NCBI GenBank assembly: GCA_044368415.1
Contig: JBIPLJ010000006.1
Coordinates: 1-64,000 of the forward strand
Source: UBA4615 sp044368415
GTDB lineage: Bacteria > Pseudomonadota > Gammaproteobacteria > Burkholderiales > Burkholderiaceae_E
Length of the DNA: 64,000 bases
Reading direction: 5' to 3'
Part shown: positions 40,167-49,073 of the stretch, in pieces
Position numbering within the stretch: the first letter of the stretch is position 1
Layout: every line of letters starts with the position of its first letter
The notes under the pieces: generated by a model
Seen by the model: only the letters and a program-made list of their open reading frames with translations
Databases searched by the model: none
Told to the model about the DNA's origin: nothing
Made by a program: the position numbers and the translations under genes

Positions 40167-42125
40167 TTAGGGGAACAACGAAGCGACGCCGGCCTCGGGC
40201 TTCGCCTTCATCTTCACGTAGCGACCGGGAGCGGGCTCGAGCGGCGGATTCGCCGCATCGCCGAGCGATGTCGGCGCGGGGCGGCCGGGGCCCTTGTGCG
40301 CCTCGAGCCAGACCGTCCAGTCGTTCCACCAGCTGCCCGGATGCTCGACCGCGGCGGCGAGCCACGCTTCGGGCGAGGCCGGCAGCGTCTCGCCGATCCA
40401 ATAGCTGCGCTTGTTCTTCGATACGGAGTTGATCGCACCCGCGATGTGCCCCGAGGCGCCGAGCGCGAAGCGCAGGCGGTTCGACAGCAGCCGCGTCGAG
40501 CCGTACGCCGCGCGCCACGGCACGATGTGGTCTTCCTTGGCGCCGAAGATGTAGGTCGGCACGTCGATGCGCTGAAGGTCGATCTTTTCGCCCATGCAGG
40601 TCAGCGCGTTCGGTACCCGCAGCTCGTTCTGCAGGTACATGTGCCGCAGGTACCAGGTGTACAGCGGGCCCGGCAGGTTGGTGCTGTCCGAGTTCCAGTA
40701 CAGCAGGTCGAACGGGGGCGGTGCCTCGCCCTTGAGGTAGTTGGCGACGACGTAGTTCCAGACGAGGTCGTTTGGGCGCAGGAACGAGAAGGTCGTCGAC
40801 AGCTCCTGACCGGTCATGAGCCCGCCGTCACCCAGCGTTTGCTCGCGCCATGCGACCTGCGCCGGATCGATGAACACGCCGAGCACGCCGGGCTCCTCGA
40901 AGTCGAGCAGCGTGGTCATCAGCGTGAGCGACTCGACCGGCTTCTCGCCGCGTGCCGCCAGTGCGGCGAGGCCGGTGGCCAGGATGGTGCCGCCCACGCA
41001 AAAGCCCAGCGTGTTGATCCTGTCACTGCGTGAGATCGTCTGAGCGCGATGGATCGCCTCGACGATGCCGCGCTCGATGTAGTTGTCCCAGGTCAGCGAG
41101 CCGTGCTCGGGCTGCGCGTTGATCCAGGACACCAGGAACACGGTATGCCCGCGCGAGACGGCGTGCGCGACGAGCGAGTTCTCCGGCTGCAGGTCGAGGA
41201 TGTAGTACTTGTTGATGAACGGCGGCACGAGCAGCAGCGGGCGGGTGCCGACGGTCGGTGTGCTCGGCGTGTACTGGATCAGCTCGATCACGTCGTTGCG
41301 GTAGACGACCGCGCCCCTGGAGGTACCGACATTGCGGCCGACCTCGAAGGCGTTCTCGTCGGTCATCGAGATATGCCCCTTGCCGATGTCGGCGATGAGG
41401 TTCTCGATGCCATGCCGCAGGCTGTCGCCCTTCGAGTCAAGCAGCAGCAGCTGCGCCTCGGGGTTGGTCGGCAGAAAGTTCGACGGCGACAGCGCATCGA
41501 CCCACTGCTGAGTGAAAAACCGAATCCGCTCGCGTGTCTTGGCGTCGGCATCGACTGCGTCGGCCATGCGCTGCATGAAGTCGGCGTTGAGCAGGTAGAG
41601 CGCCGCGCTCCAGGCGAACGGCGTCTGCTTGCTCCAGGCCGGCGAGGCAAACCGCTTGTCGCCCAGCGCAGGGGGGCCGCCCTCGGGCTTCAGGAACCCC
41701 GACCACAGGTGCTGCAGCCGCGTCGCGTACTCGTTCTGCAGCGACAGCATCCGCGTCGGGTCGATGCTCCACATCGGGAACACACCGGCGGCGACCGCGG
41801 CGAGGTCTTGGGTCGGGGCTGGCGGCGCCGCGGGCGGGGTCGGACGCTGCGTGCCGCGGGCGGACGGCCCGGGCAGGGCCCTGGCGGGCGCGGCGCGGGG
41901 CTCGGGCTTCGCGGAGGCGGAGCGGATCGGCGCGGTCTTCGCACGGGTCGCCTTAGCCGGCGCGGCCTTCGCGCCCGATTCCTTCACGGGTGCGCGCTTC
42001 ACGGGGACGGACTTAGACTCGAGCGTCGCCGGCATGGCAGTGCGTGTCGCGCTCGGGCGCGGCGCGCGGGTCGGTGGTGTGGATGATGCCGCCCTCGGCG
42101 GGCGCGGTTGCCGTGTTGCAGCCAT
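40167..42125 (-). CDS. phaC: class I polyhydroxyalkanoate synthase PhaC
   Basis: The 652-residue enzyme polymerises (R)-3-hydroxyacyl-CoA to PHA on the granule surface. The lipase-box cysteine is Cys376 in LGFCVGGT. The partner aspartate is in AKEDHIVPW and the histidine in GASGHIAGAIN. It is longer than typical class I synthases (about 590) because of an N-terminal stretch of about 105 residues made almost only of A, P, K, R, S and T. This stretch has no predicted fold and is less conserved. The ATG at 42125 has AGGGGAG upstream and a CATAAT box at 42160-42155. An internal Met31 could be an alternative start. It is the first gene of phaC-phaB-phaR. Confidence 0.94.
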   Translation of the reverse strand: MAATRQPRPPRAASSTPPTRAPRPSATRTAMPATLESKSVPVKRAPVKESGAKAAPAKATRAKTAPIRSASAKPEPRAAPARALPGPSARGTQRPTPPAAPPAPTQDLAAVAAGVFPMWSIDPTRMLSLQNEYATRLQHLWSGFLKPEGGPPALGDKRFASPAWSKQTPFAWSAALYLLNADFMQRMADAVDADAKTRERIRFFTQQWVDALSPSNFLPTNPEAQLLLLDSKGDSLRHGIENLIADIGKGHISMTDENAFEVGRNVGTSRGAVVYRNDVIELIQYTPSTPTVGTRPLLLVPPFINKYYILDLQPENSLVAHAVSRGHTVFLVSWINAQPEHGSLTWDNYIERGIVEAIHRAQTISRSDRINTLGFCVGGTILATGLAALAARGEKPVESLTLMTTLLDFEEPGVLGVFIDPAQVAWREQTLGDGGLMTGQELSTTFSFLRPNDLVWNYVVANYLKGEAPPPFDLLYWNSDSTNLPGPLYTWYLRHMYLQNELRVPNALTCMGEKIDLQRIDVPTYIFGAKEDHIVPWRAAYGSTRLLSNRLRFALGASGHIAGAINSVSKNKRSYWIGETLPASPEAWLAAAVEHPGSWWNDWTVWLEAHKGPGRPAPTSLGDAANPPLEPAPGRYVKMKAKPEAGVASLFP

Positions 42126-42229
42126 GGACTCCCCTGGTGGCGTCTTCAGTCCGCATTATGCTGCGCGCACCTTTCCCGAATTCTGCGCGCCGGCAGTGCC
42201 CTTGTCCACGCGCACCGAGGCTCCAGCCC

Positions 42230-42415
42230 GTGTACATCGTCGCCATCGCTTGGCTGTATGTCGTCCTGATGATGTCGCTGACGGAGACTTCGGTCGTCGC
42301 GGGCGTCGCGACGTTCACGCTGTACGGCCTCGCGCCGCTCGCGTTGTTCCTGTGGCTAGTCGGCACGCCGCAGCGCCGGCGCAACCGACGTTCAGCGGGC
42401 AAGCCAGACGAGTGA
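42230..42415 (+). CDS. small two-helix membrane protein, function unknown
   Basis: A 61-residue protein from a GTG start. The first helix (MYIVAIAWLYVVLMMS) and a second one (GVATFTLYGLAPLALFLWLV) are separated by TETSVVA, and a basic tail (RRRNRRS) should face the cytoplasm. Closely similar small proteins lie next to phaC or pgeF in other Burkholderiales, as far as I remember, so I take it as a real conserved gene. It is short enough to be missed by gene callers. Its end overlaps the convergent pgeF by 24 bases. Function unknown. Confidence 0.7.
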   Translation: MYIVAIAWLYVVLMMSLTETSVVAGVATFTLYGLAPLALFLWLVGTPQRRRNRRSAGKPDE

Positions 42416-43174
42416 GGCGAGGCGGCCGCTGCTGCGGTCTCGGCGGTGAGAATAGAAGCGCACCGCATCGGTGACGGTGCACAGCCCGCCGCCGCTCACG
42501 TCGATCACGCCTCGCGAGGCGAGCCTCAGGCGCGCCAGGGCGTACAGGTCGGCGAGCCATTTGCCGGCTGCCGGACCGGGCATGAAAGCCTGCGCCGCGC
42601 CTGCATCCAGACCGCAGAAGGCCTCGCGCACCTCGTCGCCCACCTCGAAGGCTGCGGGTCCGATCGCGGGGCCGAGCCAGGCCTGCAGCGTTGCATCGGC
42701 ACCGAGCCGTGCGCGCATCGCATCGACCGTGGCCTCCAGCACCCCGGCCGCGAGGCCACGCCAACCCGCGTGCGCGACGCCCACCCCCCGGCCGCGGACA
42801 TCGGCCAGTAGGACCGGCAGGCAATCGGCCGTCATCACCGCGACGACCGTGCCCGGCCGCGTCGTGATGGCCGCGTCGGCGAGCGCCGGCGCTTCGGGCG
42901 CGGGCGCGTCTGCATCGTGCACCGCCACGCCGTGGACCTGGCGCAGCCAACGCACCGGACCGGGCAGCCCGGCTTGCAGACGCGCGCGGTTCTCGCGCAC
43001 GGCCGCGGGATCGTCTCCGACATGGTCACCGAGATTCAGCCCCCGCGCCACGCCTCCCGCCACACCGAAGGGCCCTGCGCTGACGCCGCCCTCGCGCACG
43101 GTGACGAACGCGCGGACCGCGGCGCTCACCGGCCAATCCGGCACGATGCCGGGGAGTGTCGGGCAGGCGCTCAC
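42392..43174 (-). CDS. pgeF: peptidoglycan editing factor PgeF (laccase domain, YfiH family)
   Basis: The 260-residue protein has the conserved metal and purine-binding motifs of the YfiH/PgeF family: VMTADCLPVLLAD, VGVAHAGWRGLAAGV and LGPAIGPAAFEVGDEV. Older annotations call it polyphenol oxidase. Later work shows a cytoplasmic peptidoglycan-precursor editing role (removing wrongly incorporated serine) and purine nucleoside phosphorylase activity in relatives. It overlaps the rluD stop by ATGA. The rluD-pgeF pairing is conserved in proteobacteria. Confidence 0.92.
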   Translation of the reverse strand: MSACPTLPGIVPDWPVSAAVRAFVTVREGGVSAGPFGVAGGVARGLNLGDHVGDDPAAVRENRARLQAGLPGPVRWLRQVHGVAVHDADAPAPEAPALADAAITTRPGTVVAVMTADCLPVLLADVRGRGVGVAHAGWRGLAAGVLEATVDAMRARLGADATLQAWLGPAIGPAAFEVGDEVREAFCGLDAGAAQAFMPGPAAGKWLADLYALARLRLASRGVIDVSGGGLCTVTDAVRFYSHRRDRSSGRLASLVWLAR

Positions 43175-44202
43175 CGCATCGGGTCCGCGAACGCCTCGGC
43201 AGGGTCAGGCACCGGCAGCCCGAGCGCACCGAGCAGCGCAACCATGTCGGCGGGAACGGGACTGGTAAATCGCATCGGCCGCTCGCGGGTCGGATGCGTG
43301 AACTCGAGCCGCCACGCATGCAGCGCCTGTCTGGCGAAACCGGCCCGCACCCGTCCCCCGTAGCCGATGTCGCCGACCAACGCATGGCCCCGGCTCGCCA
43401 AATGCACGCGGATCTGATGGGTGCGGCCGGTCTCGAGCCGGCACTCCACCGTGGCGGCGCCCGCGGCGCCCGCCAGGCGCATGACATGCGTCACCGCGCG
43501 CCGACCGCGCTCGGGCTCGACGACCGCCATTCGCAGGCGGTCCTTCGGGTCGCGGCCGATCGGCGCATCGATGGTGAACTGCGACATGGGCGCGCCCTCC
43601 ACCACCGCGAGGTAGCGCCGGCCGATCGTGCGCGTGGCGAGCGCGGCGGTGAGCCGTTCGAAGGCACGCTCGCTGCGCGCGACCATCATCAGGCCACTGG
43701 TGTCCTTGTCCAAGCGGTGCACGATGCCCGCACGCGGCAGGCTCGCCGAGTCCGGGCGGGCATGCAGCAGCCCGTTCATCAGGGTCCCGCGCCAGTTGCC
43801 GGGCGCGGGGTGCACAACCAGTCCGGCCGGCTTCTCGACGATCATGAGGTCGGCGTCCTCATGGACGACCTGCAGCGGGATGTCGTCGGGCTCGAACGAC
43901 CGCTCGGCCTCGTTCGGCAGCGGCCACACATCTACCGCCTCGAGCCCGCGAAGCCGACAGCTCGCGGGGACGGGCGCGCCGTCGACCATGACCGCGCCGA
44001 GCGCGATCCAGCGCTGGATGCGCGTGCGTGAGACACCCTCGATGCGCGCGGCCAGGAATCGGTCGAGCCGCTCGCCAGCACCGATGCGTGCCTCGAAGTG
44101 CAGCGGCGCAGGCAGACCGTAGCCGACCGCGGCACCGTCGTCGTCCGCGAGCGCGGCGTCGGCCGGACCCCCTTCGCTATAATTGGCCAGATGCTCTTGC
44201 AT
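43171..44202 (-). CDS. rluD: 23S rRNA pseudouridine synthase RluD
   Basis: The 343-residue enzyme has an N-terminal S4 RNA-binding domain (RLDRFLAARIEGVSRTRIQRWI) and a pseudouridine synthase domain with catalytic Asp in GIVHRLDKDTSGLMMV. RluD makes pseudouridines 1911, 1915 and 1917 in helix 69 of 23S rRNA. The N-terminal extension before the S4 domain is about 35 residues and includes the region that serves as the bamD promoter on the other strand. It is divergent from bamD (8 bases between starts), a conserved arrangement, and co-translated with pgeF. Confidence 0.93.
   Translation of the reverse strand: MQEHLANYSEGGPADAALADDDGAAVGYGLPAPLHFEARIGAGERLDRFLAARIEGVSRTRIQRWIALGAVMVDGAPVPASCRLRGLEAVDVWPLPNEAERSFEPDDIPLQVVHEDADLMIVEKPAGLVVHPAPGNWRGTLMNGLLHARPDSASLPRAGIVHRLDKDTSGLMMVARSERAFERLTAALATRTIGRRYLAVVEGAPMSQFTIDAPIGRDPKDRLRMAVVEPERGRRAVTHVMRLAGAAGAATVECRLETGRTHQIRVHLASRGHALVGDIGYGGRVRAGFARQALHAWRLEFTHPTRERPMRFTSPVPADMVALLGALGLPVPDPAEAFADPMR
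44178..44183 (+). promoter_or_regulatory. -10 element of bamD
   Basis: A perfect TATAAT ends 27 bases before the bamD ATG and lies inside the first codons of rluD on the other strand. No good -35 is at the usual distance. Confidence 0.45.
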
Positions 44203-44210
44203 GGACGGGG

Positions 44211-45038
44211 ATGATGATGGCGACGATGACTCTCGCCGGGGCGCGGCGTGCCGTGACCGCGGTCCTCGTGCTGACGGCGCTCGCCGGTTGCGGCATCTTC
44301 GGGAAAGGCGAAGTCGATCGTACCGCGAAGATGACGCCCAGCGAAATCTACGCAGAGGCCAAGGACGAGATCGCCGCCGGCCGCTATGGCGAGGCAGTGA
44401 AGCTGCTCACCAAGCTCGAGTCGCGCTACCCGTTCGGTGCCTGGGCGCAGCAGGCCCAGCTCGACACCGCGTTCGCGTTCTACAAGGAGAACGACCGCAC
44501 GCAGGCGCTGGTTGCGATCGAGCGCTTCATCCGGCTCTATCCGACGAGCGACAAGCTCGATTACGCCTACTACCTGAAGGGCCTGATCAACTTCAACGAC
44601 GAGCAGGGCGCGCTTGCGCGGCTCGGCGGACAGGACCTCTCCGAGCGCGACCTCAAGGCGGCGCGCGAATCGTTCGAGGCGTTCAGACAGGTGCTCGTGC
44701 GCTACCCGGACAGCAAGTACGCCGAAGACGCCCGTCTGCGTATGCAGTATCTGGTGAATGCGATGGCGGGCGGCGAGGTCCACATCGCGCGCTACTACTA
44801 CACCCGCGGCGCCTTCCTCGCGGCGGTGAACCGAGCGCAGAGCGTGGTCGCGCAGTACCAGGGCGCACCGGCGGTCGAGGAGGCGCTCTTCATCATGATG
44901 AAGTCGTACGAGCGGCTCGGTCTCGAGGATCTGCGCGGTGATGCCGAGCGGATCCTGCGCCGCAACTTCCCCGACTCCGAGCTGTACACCAAGGGCCTGC
45001 AGTTGGCCGATCGGTCGTGGTGGCAGGTCTGGCGCTGA
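44211..45038 (+). CDS. bamD: outer membrane protein assembly factor BamD
   Basis: The 275-residue lipoprotein has a signal peptide with lipobox LAGC (Cys27) and TPR-like repeats (TPSEIYAEAKDEIAAGRYGEAVKLLTKLE and YPTSDKLDYAYYLKGLINF). BamD is the essential lipoprotein of the BAM complex, which folds outer-membrane proteins. Three consecutive ATG codons offer starts at 44211, 44214 and 44217; the first is used here. The longer open frame upstream, inside rluD antisense, was rejected. It is divergent from rluD and convergent with the helicase gene. Confidence 0.93.
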   Translation: MMMATMTLAGARRAVTAVLVLTALAGCGIFGKGEVDRTAKMTPSEIYAEAKDEIAAGRYGEAVKLLTKLESRYPFGAWAQQAQLDTAFAFYKENDRTQALVAIERFIRLYPTSDKLDYAYYLKGLINFNDEQGALARLGGQDLSERDLKAARESFEAFRQVLVRYPDSKYAEDARLRMQYLVNAMAGGEVHIARYYYTRGAFLAAVNRAQSVVAQYQGAPAVEEALFIMMKSYERLGLEDLRGDAERILRRNFPDSELYTKGLQLADRSWWQVWR

Positions 45039-45061
45039 GCCCGGCCCGCTGAGCGCCGTCC

Positions 45062-47197
45062 TCAGCCCGGTGCGGTCTCGAACCCGGGCAGGAAGGGCAC
45101 GGCGTCTTGCCAGCGCTCGACGCGCCTGAACGGGGGCAGACTGGCGATCAGGCGACGCCCGTAGCCGCGTGTCATCAGGCGCTCGTCGCAGACCAGCAGC
45201 ACGCCCCGGTCCCCCTCCGAGCGGATGAGTCGGCCGGCCCCCTGCTTGAGGGCCATCGCCGCCGCGGGCAATTGCTCATGCGAGAACGGATCGCGCCCGG
45301 CCCGGCGCAGCGCCTCGCCGCGGGCCTTGACGACGGGGTCGTCAGGCGGCGCGAACGGCAGCTTGTCGATGACCACCAGCGACAACGCGTCGCCGGCGAC
45401 GTCGACGCCCTCCCAGAAGCTCGCGCTGCCGATCAGCACCGCGTTGGGTTCGGTCCGAAAGCGCTCCAGCAGCAACGGGCGTGGCGCCTCGCCCTGCACC
45501 AGGCGCGTCAGGCCGATGCCTTCAGAAGCGTCGAGCTCGCCCAGTCGCTCGGCGATCTCGCGCATCGCGCGCAGCGTCGTGCAGAGGAAGAACGCACGGC
45601 CGCGGTTGGCGACCAGCAGCGGCCAGGCGGCCTGCGCGACGCGCTGCGCGAAGCCGGGCGCCGAGGCTTCGCCAATACCGCGCGGAATCCAGAGCGCGGC
45701 CTGCCGCTCGAAGTCGAAGGGGCTGTCCCAGCGTTCGCAGCGTGCGTCGTGCAGGCCGAGCGCATCGACGAAGTGCGCGAAGTCCCCGCCGACCGACAGC
45801 GTCGCTGACAGGAAGATCCAGGCTCGCGGCGTGCCTGCGCGGTGGCGCTCGAACGATGCCGCGACCGACAGAGGCGTGCGGCGCAGGGTCGCATGCTGGG
45901 CGCCGGTCTCGGCCCAGACAACCGCCGGGTCGTCCGCGCCGGGCGCGGGCGCGCCCTCGGGCTCGATCACGATCACCCCGTCGTCTTCATCGACGTCCAG
46001 GGCGCGCGACGCCGAACGCCCGCTCTGTTCGGCTGCCTCGAGCGCCGCGCTCCAGCGCTGCAGGCGCTCGCCGATCTCGGTCGCGCGTAGCCCGCAGCGA
46101 TCGAGGTCCGGCCCTCGGCCAGCATTCACCGCAACGATCGCCGAGACCGAGACCAAGTCTGCAAGGACCGCATCGAGCGTGTCTTCGAGCTCGGGCAGTG
46201 CGCGCAACTGCTCGGCCGTCCAGCGCCTCGAGACCGCGCCGCGTGCCGCGCCCCGCAGGGCGCGGCCGCGGTCCTCGCCGCCCTCGAAGGCCAGGCGCAG
46301 CTCGCGGCTCGCATGCTCGAGGCGGTCGGCGAGTGCTCGCCAGTCCGCACCGTCTGGCGCCTGGACCACGCCGGCACGGACGAGGTCCCGGGCGAGCTCG
46401 AAGAGCTGGCGCGTCGACACCGCTTCGCCGAAGAACTCTGTGGCCGCCTCGGGCAGCTGGTGCGCCTCGTCGAAGACCACCGCGTCCGCGGTCGGCAGCA
46501 GCTCGCCTAGCGAGTCCTCGCGCAGCGCGAGATCCGCGCAGAAGAGGTGGTGGTTCACCACGATCAGGTCGGCGTTCATCGCCTCGCGCCGGGCGCGCAC
46601 GACGAAGCACCGCGACAGCTCTGGGCACTCCTGGCCGAGGCAGTTCTCGCGGCTCGAGGTCGCGTAGCCCCAGGCGGCGTCGTCCTCGGGCAGGTCGGTG
46701 CACTCGGCACGGTCGCCGCTCGCGCTCACGGCGGCGAACCGGTGGATGTGCCGCAGCTTCAGCGGTATGCCCGGATCGGCGAAGCGCCCGTCAGCAAGAT
46801 GACGCTCGAGGTGGTGATGGCAGACGTAGTTGGCGCGGCCTTTGAGCAGCGCGGTCTGAAGCCCGGCGCCCAGCGCCGCCCGCACGACTGGAAGGTCACG
46901 CGCATGCAGCTGGTCCTGCAGATGACGGGTGCCGGTCGAGATCATCGCCTTGCCGCCCGCCAGCAGCAGCGGGACGAGGTATGCATAGGTCTTGCCGGTA
47001 CCGGTGCCGGCCTCGGCGACCAGCGTGCCGCGCTCGGCGACAGCGCGGCCGATGCTCGCGGCCAGCGCCTGCTGGCCGGCCCGCGGCCGAAAGCCTGGCA
47101 TCGCCCTCGCCAACGGTCCGCCCTCGGCGAGGGCGGCCCGCGCGGCTTCGGGCAGGTCCGGGTCGACTGCGCCGAGCGGGCTCTCGTCCCCGATCAC
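45062..47197 (-). CDS. ATP-dependent DNA helicase, DinG/YoaA family
   Basis: This 711-residue superfamily 2 helicase has Walker A AGTGTGKT at residues 63-70 and a DEAH box in VVFDEAHQLPEA. Four cysteines between (AEC, ENC, QEC, SRC, about residues 165-190) match the XPD-type 4Fe-4S domain. Helicase motifs VI (GAGRLIRSEGDRG) are near the end. DinG and YoaA unwind 5'-tailed DNA and R-loops after damage. The cluster spacing fits this family, but DinG and YoaA cannot be separated by eye. It overlaps the DUF465 gene by four bases. Confidence 0.88.
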   Translation of the reverse strand: MIGDESPLGAVDPDLPEAARAALAEGGPLARAMPGFRPRAGQQALAASIGRAVAERGTLVAEAGTGTGKTYAYLVPLLLAGGKAMISTGTRHLQDQLHARDLPVVRAALGAGLQTALLKGRANYVCHHHLERHLADGRFADPGIPLKLRHIHRFAAVSASGDRAECTDLPEDDAAWGYATSSRENCLGQECPELSRCFVVRARREAMNADLIVVNHHLFCADLALREDSLGELLPTADAVVFDEAHQLPEAATEFFGEAVSTRQLFELARDLVRAGVVQAPDGADWRALADRLEHASRELRLAFEGGEDRGRALRGAARGAVSRRWTAEQLRALPELEDTLDAVLADLVSVSAIVAVNAGRGPDLDRCGLRATEIGERLQRWSAALEAAEQSGRSASRALDVDEDDGVIVIEPEGAPAPGADDPAVVWAETGAQHATLRRTPLSVAASFERHRAGTPRAWIFLSATLSVGGDFAHFVDALGLHDARCERWDSPFDFERQAALWIPRGIGEASAPGFAQRVAQAAWPLLVANRGRAFFLCTTLRAMREIAERLGELDASEGIGLTRLVQGEAPRPLLLERFRTEPNAVLIGSASFWEGVDVAGDALSLVVIDKLPFAPPDDPVVKARGEALRRAGRDPFSHEQLPAAAMALKQGAGRLIRSEGDRGVLLVCDERLMTRGYGRRLIASLPPFRRVERWQDAVPFLPGFETAPG

Positions 47198-47394
47198 GCC
47201 GGGACGTCCGGCGTCAGCTGCATCTGCAGCAGGATGATCGTGTCCTTGATCTGGAGCTTGCGCTTCTTCAGCCGCCGGATCTGCATCTCATCCAGCGGGA
47301 GGGCTGCGCCCAGTCCGGCGATGGTCGCATCCAGCCCACGGTGCTCGTTCTGGAGCTCGGCGATCCTGCGTTTCAGTGCCTCCGGATCTCGCAT
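47194..47394 (-). CDS. DUF465 (YdcH) family protein
   Basis: A 66-residue protein with the YdcH/DUF465 hallmark. A helix (MRDPEALKRRIAELQNEHRGL), then LDEMQIRRLKKRKLQIKDTI, form a helical hairpin. Function is unknown for this widespread family. It overlaps the helicase start by ATGA and so is likely translated together with it. Confidence 0.85.
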   Translation of the reverse strand: MRDPEALKRRIAELQNEHRGLDATIAGLGAALPLDEMQIRRLKKRKLQIKDTIILLQMQLTPDVPA

Positions 47395-47468
47395 GCGTGA
47401 CGGTCTCGATTCGTGCCGATGAGTGGTCGTTCCCGTCCCAGGGCGGGGCTGGAATCATAAGCCGCACC

Positions 47469-48067
47469 ATGCCCCCCGTCCAAGAGAGTCCGCACGTCTT
47501 CTCGATCGCCGCCTGTGCCGCACAGGGTCGCGGCGACCGCTTCTTCGAGGGCCCGATCACCGAGGTGCACGTGATGCTCCAGCTCGTCGGATTCACGGCC
47601 GCACTCGAGCCCCATTCCACGCTCGAGGCCGTGCTGGTGCAGCCGCACCGCCTCGACAGGTGGCACGTCGGCGACAGCCGCGTCTACCAAGTGCTCGACA
47701 GGCAGGTCGTGCACCGCGGCCGCGACGACACCTACGGCGAGCAGCTGCGCCGGGAGGGTAGGCTGAACGCCGAGGGGCGCGATGCCATCCTTCGGCGAGG
47801 CGCCTGACACAGGCACTCGGTGGCAGCCGGGTGCCCTACCCCACCGTCTCAGAGATCCGCGAACCGCGGGTCGGGGATCCATTCCTGCTCTGCTCAGAGG
47901 GCCCTTGGCGGGGCCTCGCCGACGAGGAGATCGCTTGTGCGTTCGAGTCAGACACGCCGCGCGCCGTGCTCGGGGCCTTGAACGGCCGCGCACGGGATCT
48001 GGCTCAGGGGCACGGCGACAACTGCTCGATGGTGCTGCGCAGGCTCGATGAGGCGATCGCGGCCTGA
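47469..48067 (+). pseudogene. remnant of a PP2C-type Ser/Thr phosphatase
   Basis: Two pieces of a PP2C phosphatase can be read. The first frame (47469-47807) gives FSIAACAAQGRGDR and EPHSTLEAVLVQPHRLDRWHVGDSRVYQ, then stops. The second frame (to 48067) continues with RLTQALGGSRVPYPTV, GDPFLLCSEGPWRGL and GHGDNCSMVLRRLD, the expected C-terminal half. The switch near 47790-47800 fits loss of one base. The N-terminal part also lacks about 60 residues between GDR and the EPHST segment. This gap includes the DGMGG metal-binding motif that the family needs. It is therefore inactive as a PP2C on two counts. A sequencing error could explain the frameshift but not the internal deletion. Confidence 0.7.
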
Positions 48068-48089
48068 TCGGCCGACCGCTCGGCACGGA

Positions 48090-49073
48090 TCAGCGCGCCA
48101 CGGCGGGTACGGCAGGCACGGCAGGCGCTGCGGGTGCGGCAGGCGCAGAAGGCGCCACCGGCGCAGCCGACGGCCCCGGCCCCGGCCCCGCGGGCTCCCG
48201 CGGCACCGTAGTATCGGCAGGCGGACGGGCGGGCCGAGCGGGCCCGACGGGTCGCGGCGACGCTTCGCGCTTGCGAGCCGCCTCCTCGCGCCGTTCGCGA
48301 TCGGCCTTGCGCGACTCGCGCTGCAACGCCTCACGCGCATCGCCCGCCTCGCGCTCGAGGCGGCGCACCTCGAGCGCGCTGGCACGCGCCGCGGCGTTCG
48401 GGGCGTCCTGGATCGAGCGCGTTTCGGCGTCCCGCCGCCGCGCGGCCGCCCCGGCCTCGCGGCGCGCACGCTCGCTGCGGTTGGCCTCGGCCTGGCGAGC
48501 CAGATCCGGCGCCTGCGCCTCGCGCCGCGCCTGCTCGAGCTCGGCCGCCGCCTGGCGGGACTCGTAGGCGCGGCGGTTCTCCTCGCGCCGGGCCGAATCG
48601 TCGGGCTCGGTCGCCTCGCGGCGCTCGAGCTCAGCCGCAGTACGCGCGTTCAGCTCGAGGGCCGAATGCTCGCGCATCGTCCGGTTCGCGGCGACCTCCA
48701 GCCGGTCGAGCCGCGCGCGGACCTGCCGCTCGCGCCGTCCGACGTCGGCCAGGCAGGCCGTCACGAAAAAGCGCCGATAGCAAGCAATACGTTCGCGCAG
48801 CAGCCCGTCTGCGCTGTCCTCCCGTGCCTCGCGCACCGCGCTCTGCAGGGCACGCGCCTCGTCGGGGCTCATCTCGCGCTCCGGATCGACCGAGCCCAGC
48901 ACGCGCAGCGGCTCGATCCGGGGCGCTCCGTCTGACACAGGCGCCGCGGCGCGCTCCGACTCGAGGCCGCCCTCCCCCTGGGCCCGGGCCTGCGGCCCCG
49001 AGGCGAGCAGCGCGGCCATCACCGAGGCGAGCCCCAGCGCGACCCGGGCGGTTCGCAGGGCACGCTCAGCCAT
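48090..49073 (-). CDS. exported coiled-coil protein, Burkholderiales-type, function unknown
   Basis: The 327-residue protein has a signal peptide (ending AQARAQ near residue 32), a conserved CYRRFFVTACLADVGRRER segment with a cysteine pair, and then a long charged coiled coil rich in R, E, A and Q (about residues 110-270). The C-terminal tail is proline/alanine rich with APAAP and PAVPAV repeats. The cysteine motif recurs in hypothetical proteins of Burkholderiales as far as I recall. It should be periplasmic. The start was moved to the second in-frame methionine region (MAERALRTARV) so the protein begins with its signal peptide; it overlaps the next gene upstream by 8 bases. Confidence 0.6.
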   Translation of the reverse strand: MAERALRTARVALGLASVMAALLASGPQARAQGEGGLESERAAAPVSDGAPRIEPLRVLGSVDPEREMSPDEARALQSAVREAREDSADGLLRERIACYRRFFVTACLADVGRRERQVRARLDRLEVAANRTMREHSALELNARTAAELERREATEPDDSARREENRRAYESRQAAAELEQARREAQAPDLARQAEANRSERARREAGAAARRRDAETRSIQDAPNAAARASALEVRRLEREAGDAREALQRESRKADRERREEAARKREASPRPVGPARPARPPADTTVPREPAGPGPGPSAAPVAPSAPAAPAAPAVPAVPAVAR

